Source: Acidiphilium sp. (GTDB lineage: Bacteria; Pseudomonadota; Alphaproteobacteria; Acetobacterales; Acetobacteraceae). From it: a DNA stretch of 64,000 nt. A program made the translations under genes and the position numbers. Below, in pieces: positions 34,252-42,278 of this stretch; the stretch's first letter is position 1; each line of letters starts with the position of its first letter. The notes under the pieces are model-generated. The model worked only from the letters and a program-made list of their open reading frames with translations. It was not told the origin of the DNA and ran no database searches. The stretch lies in the NCBI GenBank assembly GCA_028688905.1, contig JAQTXH010000001.1, positions 482,156 through 546,155 of the forward strand, written 5' to 3'.

Positions 34252-34914
34252 ATGAGACGACCAATCGTGCAAAACTGCGGTGCGATCGCGGTGCTGACGT
34301 TCGCCGCGATCGTAACCGCCGCCGCCGCGCCGCCACCGCAGATTGCGTCATGCGCGTCTTGCCACGGTGCCGGTGGACTAGGCAACGCGAGCGCCGGTTT
34401 TCCCGCACTCGCCGGGTTGCCCGCGTCCTATACCGCGCAACAACTCTATGCATTCAAACACGGCACCCGCGTCAACGCGATCATGACGCAAATGGCGGCC
34501 CCGTTGAATGCCGCCCAGCGCAACGCCATCGCCGCCTATTACGCGGCACTGCCGGTGCCGGTGACACCTGAACCCGCGCCGCTGCCCACTGGGGCGGGGG
34601 CGGCGCTGGCGATAAACGGCGACTGGGGCCATCGGCTTACTGGCGTTCCCTCCTGCGATTCCTGCCACGGCCCGGAGGGGGTTGGTGTCGGGGCGGTGTT
34701 TCCGCGCCTTGCCGGGCAGCCGAAAGCCTATCTGGCGGCGCAGTTGGTTGATTGGCAGAAGGGTAGCCGCAATGACGATCCGTTGCATCTGATGCGCAAT
34801 GTCGCGGCCAGACTCAGCGCCCGTCAGATCGACGCGGTTGCCGCCTATTATGCGGCGCTTTCAGCCAATCCGGCCGATCTGCCGAAGCCGGGCGACGCGA
34901 AGGGAGGCCAATGA
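34252..34914 (+). CDS. Periplasmic diheme cytochrome c (c4-like)
   Basis: 220 aa with an N-terminal signal sequence (hydrophobic to about residue 28, ending TAAAA). Two heme-binding sites, CASCH and CDSCH, begin two similar ~90-residue halves (each with FPALAGLP- or FPRLAGQP-like and IAAYYAAL-like segments), the tandem layout of cytochrome c4. It overlaps the next gene by 4 bp (ATGA), so it is probably the redox partner of the TsdA-like enzyme, passing electrons to a terminal oxidase. The start ATG 34252 begins the signal peptide; an upstream TTG frame is less likely. Confidence 0.88.
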   Translation: MRRPIVQNCGAIAVLTFAAIVTAAAAPPPQIASCASCHGAGGLGNASAGFPALAGLPASYTAQQLYAFKHGTRVNAIMTQMAAPLNAAQRNAIAAYYAALPVPVTPEPAPLPTGAGAALAINGDWGHRLTGVPSCDSCHGPEGVGVGAVFPRLAGQPKAYLAAQLVDWQKGSRNDDPLHLMRNVAARLSARQIDAVAAYYAALSANPADLPKPGDAKGGQ

Positions 34915-35783
34915 TGCGCTATTTTATATCGGCCCTGGGATTGGCCGGCATGATCGGCCTCGCCCACGCAGCACCGCCACCGGCAAAATCGGTCGCCTTC
35001 GCCCCGCCGCCGTTCAGCGCGATGCCGGGGCAGGCGTTCGGTGCCGAGGTGAAGCTGGGCGAGAATATTTTCCGCCACACCACGGTCTATGCCAAGGGGA
35101 TCATCGGCAACGATTTGAACTGTAGCAACTGTCATCTTGACGCGGGGCGTCTTGCAGGGTCGGCCCCGATGTGGGGAGCCTATCCCGCGTATCCCGCGTA
35201 CCGTGCCAAAAACAAGAAGGTCAATAATTTCGGCATGCGGTTGCAAGGTTGTTTCGCATATAGCGAGAACGGCAAAGTGCCGGCGCTCGACAGCGAGACC
35301 ATCATCGCGCTCGAAGCTTATTCATTCTGGCTTTCGACCGGCGCGCCGACCGGTGCCACGCTTGCAGGCCGCGGCTATCCCAAGCTCGCCACGCCGCCGA
35401 AACCCGCGACTTATGCGGCGGGGGAGGCGGTATACAAAGCGAATTGCTCGATCTGCCACGGTGCCGACGGGCAGGGACAGTATGCCCACGGCCAGACGGT
35501 GTTTCCCGCACTATGGGGGGCAAAATCCTTCAATTGGGGGGCGGGGATGGGCAGCATCAAGAATGCTGCTGAATTTGTTCATGCCAATATGCCGTACGGC
35601 GCGGTGGGGACGCTCAGTGTGCAGCAGGCCTGGGATGTCGCACAGTTTATCGACAGCCAGGACCGGCCGCAGGACCCGCGCTTTGTCGGGTCGGTCGCTG
35701 GAACGCGCGCCAAGTTCCATAACAACAAATTTTCGATGTACGGCGAAACCGTCAACGGACATCTGCTGGGAGCTTCGAAGTAA
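34911..35783 (+). CDS. tsdA: TsdA-like thiosulfate dehydrogenase, diheme cytochrome c
   Basis: 290 aa with a signal peptide (about residues 1-20). Heme 1 site C71-x2-C74-H75, with the TsdA-specific cysteine C114 in RLQGCFAYSENGK as the likely second axial ligand; heme 2 site C179-x2-C182-H183. Further TsdA blocks are MWGAYPAYPAYRAKN, WLSTGAPTGA, FPALWGAKSFNWGAGM and FIDSQDRPQDPRF. TsdA joins two thiosulfates to tetrathionate in the periplasm. Start ATG 34911 overlaps the cytochrome stop; a second ATG follows immediately at 34914. Its presence beside sox gives two routes for thiosulfate. Confidence 0.92.
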   Translation: MMRYFISALGLAGMIGLAHAAPPPAKSVAFAPPPFSAMPGQAFGAEVKLGENIFRHTTVYAKGIIGNDLNCSNCHLDAGRLAGSAPMWGAYPAYPAYRAKNKKVNNFGMRLQGCFAYSENGKVPALDSETIIALEAYSFWLSTGAPTGATLAGRGYPKLATPPKPATYAAGEAVYKANCSICHGADGQGQYAHGQTVFPALWGAKSFNWGAGMGSIKNAAEFVHANMPYGAVGTLSVQQAWDVAQFIDSQDRPQDPRFVGSVAGTRAKFHNNKFSMYGETVNGHLLGASK

Positions 35784-35851
35784 CAAAGCGTTAATTAACT
35801 CATGGCACAACCGGCATGTTGTCGGCGACGCATCACAAGGGGAGTCACACA

Positions 35852-36682
35852 ATGACCGATTCTATCGACCAACCGAACGAAGATCACCGCAATTTCAGCC
35901 GTCGTTCTACCCTCGCCATGCCGGCCGCCGGCATCGGTATGGCGGCACTCGCGACGGCCTGGTCGCCGATCGGCGTTGCCGAGGCCGCGATGTCGATGGA
36001 CGGTTCCTTTATTCCGGCCAATGCGACCAAATTAAAAGCCCTGACCACTGCGCTGGCCAATGCACCACGTCATCGCAATTTCAAAACTGTGCCGATGATT
36101 CTGACCAGTTCGGAACAATGGGACAGCGAAGCGCTGCATCTGTTGTTTACCTATTCGGGCGGACCCAAGCAGGTGTGGGACAATACCGATCTCGCGAGTC
36201 CCTGGCTCAACCTGATGCGCAACGCGATTAACGCGCAGATATGGTCATGGAAACATCCGGATTTTATTGCGGTTTCGGCGACCCATGGCACCGCGCATCT
36301 GGCACTGTATGACTCGTATATTTGGGATAAATACCTGACAAAATTTACCGGCGGCAAGATCCAGTCAAACACCTGGATGGACATCGGCCCGGCAGCGAAA
36401 GCCAGCGCCGCTGACTATAACAACCCGACGGGCGTGTTCTCTCCGTTCGATAACAGTATCCCGGTGCTGCAACGACGTGGTGCGGTGTTCTGCGCCTGCC
36501 ATAACGAGGTGTGGGAAGTCACCATGGGCATTCTGAAAAAGGGCATCAACCCGGACAAGCTGTCGCATCCGGCTCTCGCCGCCGAGTTCACCAACCATCT
36601 GGTTCCCGGTGTGGTGCTCACGCCGGGCGCGGTCGGTACTCTGCCGGAGTTGCAGCTTGCGGGCTATCAGTACGCCAAATGA
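35852..36682 (+). CDS. Tat-exported protein of unknown function in the sulfur island
   Basis: 276 aa. A twin-arginine signal (SRRSTLAMP, then a hydrophobic run ending VAEAA) implies export in folded form, often with a cofactor. The mature part includes LLFTYSGGPKQVWDNTD, an AVSATHGTAHLALYDSYIW segment and RRGAVFCACHNEVWEV, with a C-A-C-H cluster, then LVPGVVLTPGAVGTLPELQLAGY. The closing pattern vaguely recalls DsrE-like sulfur-carrier folds, but I do not recognise a named family. GGGGAG precedes ATG 35852. It lies between tsdA and the ModA-like gene, same strand. Confidence 0.75.
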   Translation: MTDSIDQPNEDHRNFSRRSTLAMPAAGIGMAALATAWSPIGVAEAAMSMDGSFIPANATKLKALTTALANAPRHRNFKTVPMILTSSEQWDSEALHLLFTYSGGPKQVWDNTDLASPWLNLMRNAINAQIWSWKHPDFIAVSATHGTAHLALYDSYIWDKYLTKFTGGKIQSNTWMDIGPAAKASAADYNNPTGVFSPFDNSIPVLQRRGAVFCACHNEVWEVTMGILKKGINPDKLSHPALAAEFTNHLVPGVVLTPGAVGTLPELQLAGYQYAK

Positions 36683-36725
36683 TCGGATGCGGGAACGACA
36701 GGGTCAATCAGAGAGACAAATCACC

Positions 36726-37751
36726 ATGACGCGAAAGCCGAAAAAACCAACCGCGTTCCGATACGGCACTGCTTTGTGCGGTGCGATCGCGCTGACCTGG
36801 TGTAGCATCGCGGCGGCTTCGGCCACCGACACCGGTTGGCAGGGCAAGGCGCATCCGCCGCAATACAGGGAATCGATCTTTCCGCCGTGGCAGCACGGCA
36901 CCAACAACGATGCGGTCAACAAAGGCTTTCTGTTCACCGTGCCTGAAGTCGACGACATGGCCGATTTCCATGGCGATGTGAACAACCCGAAACTGATCCT
37001 TTACATCGGCGGCAACTACTATTTCGCGGTTGCCCCGCTGGTTAAAACCTTCGAGCAGGAGCACCCGGAATACAAGGGCCGAGTGTTTGTCGTCACGATT
37101 CCGCCAGGGCTTGAGGTCAAGGCGATGAAAATGGGTGGCGTTTTCACCGTTGGCAACATGACGTTCACGGTCAAGCCCGATGCATATCTGGCTGGGCTGA
37201 AAAAGGTGAAATCACTGATCGCCGACGGTATGCTGTCCGGCCCGCCGGTCGCTTATGCGACCAATAACCTGACCATCATGATCCCCAAGGGTAATCCTGG
37301 CCACATCACCGGCCTTATGGATTTCGCTAAGCCCGGCGTCACTTTGGTGATGCCGAATCCGGCGTTCGAGGGGATCGCCCGCCAGATCGAGGCCAGTCTG
37401 AAAAAGGCCGGCGGGACCGCGCTGGAAACCAAGGTCTATGATACCGGCGTGAAGGACGGCTCGACCATTCTCACCCATATCCATCACCGCCAGACCCCGC
37501 TGTTCCTGATGCAGGGCCTCGCGGATGCCGGGATCACCTGGAAATCCGAAGCGATTTTTCAGGAGCAGATCGGTCATCCGATCAGCAACATCGATCTGCC
37601 TGCGAAATACAATACCACGGCGATTTATGGCGGGGCGATGGTGAAGGGGGCCGCGCATCCGGCGGCGGCAAAGGCGTGGCTGGCATTTGTTCAGACGCCG
37701 GCGGCGCTCAAGATTTTCGAGCATTACGGGTTCAAGCCGTATAAGAAGTGA
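36726..37751 (+). CDS. ModA-like periplasmic oxyanion-binding protein (orphan)
   Basis: 341 aa with a signal peptide (hydrophobic to about residue 33, ASA). After a ~60-residue N-terminal extension (RESIFPPWQHG, VPEVDDMADFHGD) it has a type II periplasmic binding fold of ModA type (KLILYIGGNYYFAVAPLVKTFEQEHPEYKG, LTIMIPKGNPGHITGLMDFA, AAKAWLAFVQTP near the end). No modB/modC permease or ATPase gene is adjacent. It may bring molybdate for SoxC, or bind a sulfur oxyanion; both are inference. It is the last gene of the plus-strand arm, convergent with the DsrE gene. Confidence 0.8.
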   Translation: MTRKPKKPTAFRYGTALCGAIALTWCSIAAASATDTGWQGKAHPPQYRESIFPPWQHGTNNDAVNKGFLFTVPEVDDMADFHGDVNNPKLILYIGGNYYFAVAPLVKTFEQEHPEYKGRVFVVTIPPGLEVKAMKMGGVFTVGNMTFTVKPDAYLAGLKKVKSLIADGMLSGPPVAYATNNLTIMIPKGNPGHITGLMDFAKPGVTLVMPNPAFEGIARQIEASLKKAGGTALETKVYDTGVKDGSTILTHIHHRQTPLFLMQGLADAGITWKSEAIFQEQIGHPISNIDLPAKYNTTAIYGGAMVKGAAHPAAAKAWLAFVQTPAALKIFEHYGFKPYKK

Positions 37752-37759
37752 CCTTTAAA

Positions 37760-37814
37760 GGGAGCAAAGGGGAAAGCTTCGTTTTTGAAAAAAGAAGCAA
37801 AACCTTTCGCTCCC
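37760..37814. terminator. Bidirectional terminator between the converging sulfur arms
   Basis: Outer stem GGGAGCaAAGG (37760-37770) with CCTTTcGCTCCC (37803-37814) encloses the family core GCTTCgTTTTT-g-AAAAAAGAAGC (37776-37798). It fills the gap between the stops of the ModA-like and DsrE-like genes, as expected for a shared terminator. Confidence 0.75.
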
Positions 37815-37815
37815 G

Positions 37816-38265
37816 TCAGGGGCGGACCAGGACATAGCCTTTGGTGACAAGGTCCATGATCCGGGGAATGCCGTAGGGCACTTGTATCGCGCGCGGATTG
37901 AGCTTAGGGGCGTGGCCGGTCTCGCGTTTGATCGTGTTGATCGTGTTCATGCATACGTCAAATTCGACACCCTCGGATATTAGGCTGTCCACCGCCGTAC
38001 GCTCTGGGCTATCGGCATACAGGAAAACGACACCTGGCCCGAACACCACCACCACGATCGAAACCGTGTCGGGGTAGTCCTTCAGTACCGTGTTGGCACC
38101 GCTGATGATGGCTTTTTGTTTCTCCATCGAGGCGTCGGAGAGTTGCAAAACCAGTTTATGGGTTGCGAATGGATTGCTGTCGGCCTGGGCAACAGTAAGA
38201 CTGATGAGGCCCCCGATTGGTAGCCCCGCCAGTAACAGACCCGTCAGTACCGTGCGCCGCTGCAT
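37816..38265 (-). CDS. Exported DsrE-family protein
   Basis: 149 aa. A signal peptide (RR-containing n-region, hydrophobic to about residue 28, ending VAQA) leads a DsrE-fold domain (THKLVLQLSDASMEKQKAIISGANTV segment, VVVVFGPGVVFL, GVEFDVCMNTINTIKRE). The single Cys in FDVCMNT sits where DsrE-type sulfur carriers have their active cysteine. ATG 38265 overlaps the soxB stop by one base (TGATG), so it is the last gene of the sox operon. The likely role is binding or relaying periplasmic sulfur. Confidence 0.82.
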   Translation of the reverse strand: MQRRTVLTGLLLAGLPIGGLISLTVAQADSNPFATHKLVLQLSDASMEKQKAIISGANTVLKDYPDTVSIVVVVFGPGVVFLYADSPERTAVDSLISEGVEFDVCMNTINTIKRETGHAPKLNPRAIQVPYGIPRIMDLVTKGYVLVRP

Positions 38266-40001
38266 CAGGCTGCTTCTAGACCCGGATTCCCTGCAACGCC
38301 AATCAATTTTACCTGGTTCGGCTTGGTGACCTTGATGGTCTTTTTGCGCTTGAGGTTGGTCGCGACCACTTCCCATACCGGCTTGCCGGTTTGCGGCAAG
38401 GAAACCGAGGCCCAGCTGACGGTTTTGTAGTTTTTATTCGCCTCAATCGGCTTGCCATTGTCGAGAGTCATCTCGGTGATCCGGTGGCCGATCAGTTTGC
38501 GCGGTGCGCAGGCATAGTTCATCCCACCCACCCGGATCATGTCGCCGCCCTGCTCGTAATATGGGTTGCGATTGAACAAATTGTCGCAGACATCCTCCAT
38601 CATCGCCTTGATTTGGGTGCCGGTCATCATTTGGGTATAGGCCATCGGGTAGGTGATGGCGGTTTCGCTCAGCAGGTCGCTCATGGTGAATTCGCTGCCG
38701 GGCAGGAAGGAATTGCCCCACCGGAACCCCGGTGAGAACGCAATTTCAGCATCCATCTCCTCGCGGCAGGAATCCATGATCACCTGATCGACCGAACCGT
38801 AGAAATTATTGCGCCGGTACAGCAGGGTGTCGACGTCGGCGATTTTTTCGTCGAGCATTTTCTGGTGCGGCGCATACCATTTTTTGATTTCGGCATTTAC
38901 TGCCGCATCCGGCTTGATCAGGTCGGTATAGATCGGCATCAGCTTGTAATGCATGTCCTTGAGCTTGCCTTTGGCGAGTTCAAGGTCGAGCACCGCGACG
39001 AATTTTCCTGCCGTGCCGGCGTTGGTCACAATGGTTTTGCCACTCGCGTTCTTGATGATCAGCGGCACCGGCACCGCATCATGGGTGTGGCCCCCCAGAA
39101 TAATGTCGATCCCGGTGACATCGGCGGCCATTTTCAGATCGACTTCCATGCCGTTGTGCGACAGCACCAGCACGGTATCGACTTTTTTGACGTTGCGCAG
39201 TTCGTCAACGACCTTCTGCATGTTGTCCGGTTTGATGCCGAACCGCCAATCCGGCACGAAGCGGCGCGGATGCGCGATCGGCACATAGGGGAAGGCCTGG
39301 CCGATGATCGCGACCTGATAGCCGCCGATCTCGCGGATGATGTAAGGCTGGAATACCGAACCGGTTGTCTGATCGAAGGCGGGCGAACCCATCATGCCGG
39401 CTTCGGCGGAGAGAAACACGTTCTGCGCGATGAACTTACCGTGCAATGCCTTGATGATTTTTTCGATGCCGTCCTGGCCGTAGGTGAATTCCCAATGGCC
39501 GGTCATGGCGTCGATGCCGAGCATATTGCCCAGGGCCACCATGTTGAGGCCGCCGGTGAGATTGGCGACCCCAGAACCCTGGCACAAATCCCCACCATCC
39601 ACTAGGATGGATTTGCCCGTCCCGGCACCGGCGCGCAGTTTGTCGATCACCGGTTTCAGATAGGCAAATCCGCCGAGCGGCCCGTATTGATGCGCCAGCT
39701 TCTCGAATTCGAGGAAAGTGAAGGCATGGGCATCACGGGTGCCCGGCTTCATGCCGTATTTTTTGAGGAATTCATGGCCGACGAAATGCGGCGGCTGCCC
39801 GTCCATTGAGCCAACGCCAATGTTCTGGTTCGGCTCGCGGAACTGCACTGGCAAGGCGTTGGCGTGGGTGTCGGTCTGGTGGATGATGCGGGCATCGCCC
39901 TGCATCGGTACGTCATAGGGATCGGTCGCTGAAAAAGCGAAGCGCGGCATTAATGCCGTGCTCGCGGCGGCTGCCATTACCGCGCGTCTGGTGGTCTTCA
40001 T
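38265..40001 (-). CDS. soxB: Thiosulfohydrolase SoxB
   Basis: 578 aa with a twin-arginine signal (KTTRRAVMAAAA). A dimanganese metallophosphoesterase-like domain shows TDTHANALPVQF, VDGGDLCQGSG, MTGHWEFTYG and GGHTHDAVPVP, and the C-terminal 5'-nucleotidase-like domain has RWGNSFLPGSEFTMSDLL. SoxB hydrolyses the terminal sulfone from SoxY-bound thiosulfate to release sulfate. GAGGGGGAA precedes ATG 40001. It follows soxK by 51 bp and is 1-bp-overlapped by the dsrE-like gene. Confidence 0.97.
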   Translation of the reverse strand: MKTTRRAVMAAAASTALMPRFAFSATDPYDVPMQGDARIIHQTDTHANALPVQFREPNQNIGVGSMDGQPPHFVGHEFLKKYGMKPGTRDAHAFTFLEFEKLAHQYGPLGGFAYLKPVIDKLRAGAGTGKSILVDGGDLCQGSGVANLTGGLNMVALGNMLGIDAMTGHWEFTYGQDGIEKIIKALHGKFIAQNVFLSAEAGMMGSPAFDQTTGSVFQPYIIREIGGYQVAIIGQAFPYVPIAHPRRFVPDWRFGIKPDNMQKVVDELRNVKKVDTVLVLSHNGMEVDLKMAADVTGIDIILGGHTHDAVPVPLIIKNASGKTIVTNAGTAGKFVAVLDLELAKGKLKDMHYKLMPIYTDLIKPDAAVNAEIKKWYAPHQKMLDEKIADVDTLLYRRNNFYGSVDQVIMDSCREEMDAEIAFSPGFRWGNSFLPGSEFTMSDLLSETAITYPMAYTQMMTGTQIKAMMEDVCDNLFNRNPYYEQGGDMIRVGGMNYACAPRKLIGHRITEMTLDNGKPIEANKNYKTVSWASVSLPQTGKPVWEVVATNLKRKKTIKVTKPNQVKLIGVAGNPGLEAA

Positions 40002-40052
40002 CGGTATTTCCCCCTCGGGACAGGCCGCTGCATGAGCCTCAGCGGCGAATGA

Positions 40053-40364
40053 TCAATGAACGATTTCGTTCTGCCATAATTTCTTCTGGGCCTTGGCCTG
40101 TGCGATCGACAGATCCGCCAATGTCGCGGCGTGCTTGGCCTCGGCTTCGGCAATGGCGAAATCGCCCTTCTGTTCAGCTGCTTTCGCGGCCTTGAACGCG
40201 TCAACCGTCGCAATCCACTGATCCTGGTTCGATGCCGCGATTTTCATTTTGGTTTGCGCCGACGCGATGGCATGATCCGCGCTAGCCTTCGTGGCGCTTC
40301 CGGCCAAAGCGACCACGGGACAAATCATCACGCTCAACAAAACCGCTGCCCCCAGACGCTTCAT
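40053..40364 (-). CDS. soxK: SoxK-like SoxXA-binding protein
   Basis: 103 aa. A signal peptide (ending VALAG) is followed by a short all-helical, Ala/Lys-rich mature domain (WIATVDAFKAAKAAEQKGDF, AIAEAEAKHAATLADL, then QKKLWQ). Size, composition, the W..T...A..AE..GD...A pattern and the place between soxA and soxB agree with SoxK (SAXB), which stabilises SoxXA into a trimeric complex in green sulfur bacteria. A 4-bp ATGA overlap with soxA supports co-translation. The similarity is judged by eye. Confidence 0.72.
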   Translation of the reverse strand: MKRLGAAVLLSVMICPVVALAGSATKASADHAIASAQTKMKIAASNQDQWIATVDAFKAAKAAEQKGDFAIAEAEAKHAATLADLSIAQAKAQKKLWQNEIVH

Positions 40365-41197
40365 GGCCGTGCTCCCGGGCCGGATTCCGGCAACCCATTG
40401 TCCATATATGTCATGAAATAAGCCAGATCGCGATAGGCCGTGCTGTCGGGTTTGGAAGGCTCGCTTTTGACCTTTTGATTGCAGCCTATGAAGCGCCGTA
40501 CCAGCGTTCCCATATCACCCCAGGACGAGCGATAAAGCGGAAACGCGGCGGTCAGCCCCAAAGCAGGGGACAACACATCGCCGCGCAAATGCATCCCGGC
40601 CGCCTGGACGTGGCAGCTTGCACAGGAAAAGTTCAACTGGCCGCGCCGCGTGTAGAAATATTCCTTGCCCGCCTCGTAAGCCGCGAGTGCCTTCGGGTTA
40701 TGCGGGATGACGACATTGATCGGTTTACCGTCGGACGTCGATGTCATGTAGGCCGAAATATCGGCGAGTGGCCCTACCGTGAGCTTGAGTTTTTTTTGTC
40801 CATTCGCAACCCGGCAACGGTTTATCGCGATCCCCAGGGTCACGACTTTGCCGGTTTTTGCATCAAACATCGGATAGTTCTGCGCAATTCCGATGCCGCC
40901 GTTGGGAAAGCAGGATGCATATGTTTTGCCGTCGGGAAATTTGGTTTCGAACAGTTTTTTGCCGTCATCCACCGCAAACTGATAGGGTGGAAACTCCATG
41001 ATCTGTTTCCACTGATCGCTCTCGGATTTGCTGAAATTATATGGTCCGTTCACGTAGGCGGCGAGCGGCAGCTTCGGAAACTGCTTCAGGAAATATCCCT
41101 GAAACGCCTTCATATCCGCCGCCGGATCCGGCTGGCTTGCCGCCTGCGCCAACGGTGCGGAGACCGTCAATGCGAGCGCGATAAATGCCAATCTCAT
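40361..41197 (-). CDS. soxA: SoxA, monoheme cytochrome c subunit of SoxXA
   Basis: 278 aa with a signal peptide (ending LAQAA). One canonical heme site remains, NFSCASCHVQAAGMHLRGD. The N-terminal site of diheme SoxA is degenerate (YASCFPNGGIGI). The heme-ligand and persulfide cysteine is in RRFIGCNQK. SoxXA oxidatively links thiosulfate to SoxY. ATG 41197 has GGGGGA upstream; a longer in-frame start at 41233 lacks it. A 246-bp gap with a nested hairpin separates it from soxZ; soxK overlaps its end. Confidence 0.95.
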   Translation of the reverse strand: MRLAFIALALTVSAPLAQAASQPDPAADMKAFQGYFLKQFPKLPLAAYVNGPYNFSKSESDQWKQIMEFPPYQFAVDDGKKLFETKFPDGKTYASCFPNGGIGIAQNYPMFDAKTGKVVTLGIAINRCRVANGQKKLKLTVGPLADISAYMTSTSDGKPINVVIPHNPKALAAYEAGKEYFYTRRGQLNFSCASCHVQAAGMHLRGDVLSPALGLTAAFPLYRSSWGDMGTLVRRFIGCNQKVKSEPSKPDSTAYRDLAYFMTYMDNGLPESGPGARP

Positions 41198-41342
41198 CGA
41201 TCCATTCCCCCGAATGAGTGCCGTGCGATCCACGCCCGCACGGCTCGTTTAAAGTCTGCCGCGCCGCTTGTCGGCACATTCTAGAGTGTGATCGGCGGAG
41301 GCGGAATCGCCGGAGCCGTGAATCACACATGAAAGCAAAGAA

Positions 41343-41386
41343 CTAGAGTCCATTAGACGTTTCTATCGGCGTCTGACGGACTCTAG
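41343..41386 (-). terminator. Nested hairpin in the soxZ-soxA gap
   Basis: CTAGAGTCC (41343-41351) and GGACTCTAG (41378-41386) are perfect 9-bp arms with an inner AGACG/CGTCT stem (41355-41359 with 41370-41374). No T-run follows in the minus direction, so this may be an mRNA-processing or partial-termination structure that sets soxAKB levels relative to soxYZ. Confidence 0.55.
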
Positions 41387-41443
41387 AAGTCAACGATCGG
41401 GATACCGTCTATCCTAAGGCCGCAACCCCAATCGCGCAGACAA

Positions 41444-41755
41444 CTACATGATGTTCGCAGACGTCGTTGCGGTTTCGCCCTTGTTATCGACCCAGGACAC
41501 GCCGATCGGGTCACCCGATTTGCCGCCCTGGAACGAGAACTTGATAAATGGGTTTTTCGACACCGCCGGTCCCCAATACCCGGTGAGCACGATTTTGCCC
41601 ATATGGGTGAACTCAATGACCTCAATGTAATGCGCCGGGATGATCTTGCCGGCGGCATCCTTGACGAAACCGCTGTCCATCGGGTGTTTGACCAGAGCTT
41701 CGACCGTGGTGGTGTCGCCTGAGGTCATTGCGTGAACCAGAATTTGATTTGCCAT
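41444..41755 (-). CDS. soxZ: SoxZ, sulfur-carrier complex subunit
   Basis: 103 aa, full length. Ig-like fold with the SoxZ pattern KHPMDSGFVKDAAGKIIPAHYI and NPFIKFSFQGGKSGDPIGVSWVDNKG. It has no signal peptide of its own and is exported bound to the Tat-targeted SoxY, as known for the family. AGGGAG precedes ATG 41755; a 12-bp gap follows soxY. Confidence 0.96.
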   Translation of the reverse strand: MANQILVHAMTSGDTTTVEALVKHPMDSGFVKDAAGKIIPAHYIEVIEFTHMGKIVLTGYWGPAVSKNPFIKFSFQGGKSGDPIGVSWVDNKGETATTSANIM

Positions 41756-41767
41756 AATCGTTCTCCC

Positions 41768-42268
41768 TTAACCGCAACCGCCAAGAGTGACCTTGACCTG
41801 TTTGGACGTGCTCATCAGCTTTCCGCCCACCTCGACCACCGAAATCACCTGGGTGGTTTTGGCGAGCTTGACCCGGCTGGAAATCGCAGGATTGGTCCCT
41901 GCCGGAATTTTGTACGCGCATGCCATGACGAACGGATTGTCGATGGCGAGAATCGCGGCACCCGTCACGTTCTTCGCGTTTGCGTCGAATGAGATCGGCA
42001 CGACAGCGCCGTTTTCGGCAATATCGGGCGCGTCCATTTTGACGTCGGGCGATGCGGTCACGGTAGACGTACCAAACATCGCCTGTAGCGTTGCGGCTTC
42101 GGTCTTCTGGATGAAGGCCTTGGCCGGATAGGTCGATGCGTTGGGGGCCGCCGCCGCCGCCGAAGCAAACCGTGGCAGAACCAAAGCCGCAGCGGTACCG
42201 GCCGCCGCAGCAACCAGGAAATCCCGGCGCTTGGGCGAGCCACGTGTCAATCCATTGATCTGTTCCAT
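41768..42268 (-). CDS. soxY: SoxY, covalent sulfur carrier
   Basis: 166 aa with a twin-arginine signal (SPKRRDFLVAAAAG). The C-terminal swinging arm carries the sulfur-binding cysteine in TLGGCG-stop. The usual GGCGG end is shortened by its last glycine here, which is visible in the DNA (ggc ggt tgc ggt taa). Intermediates ride on this Cys through SoxXA, SoxB and SoxCD. GAGGAAAT precedes ATG 42268; the 11-bp gap from soxX shows tight operon structure. Confidence 0.95.
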   Translation of the reverse strand: MEQINGLTRGSPKRRDFLVAAAAGTAAALVLPRFASAAAAAPNASTYPAKAFIQKTEAATLQAMFGTSTVTASPDVKMDAPDIAENGAVVPISFDANAKNVTGAAILAIDNPFVMACAYKIPAGTNPAISSRVKLAKTTQVISVVEVGGKLMSTSKQVKVTLGGCG

Positions 42269-42278
42269 ATTTCCTCGC

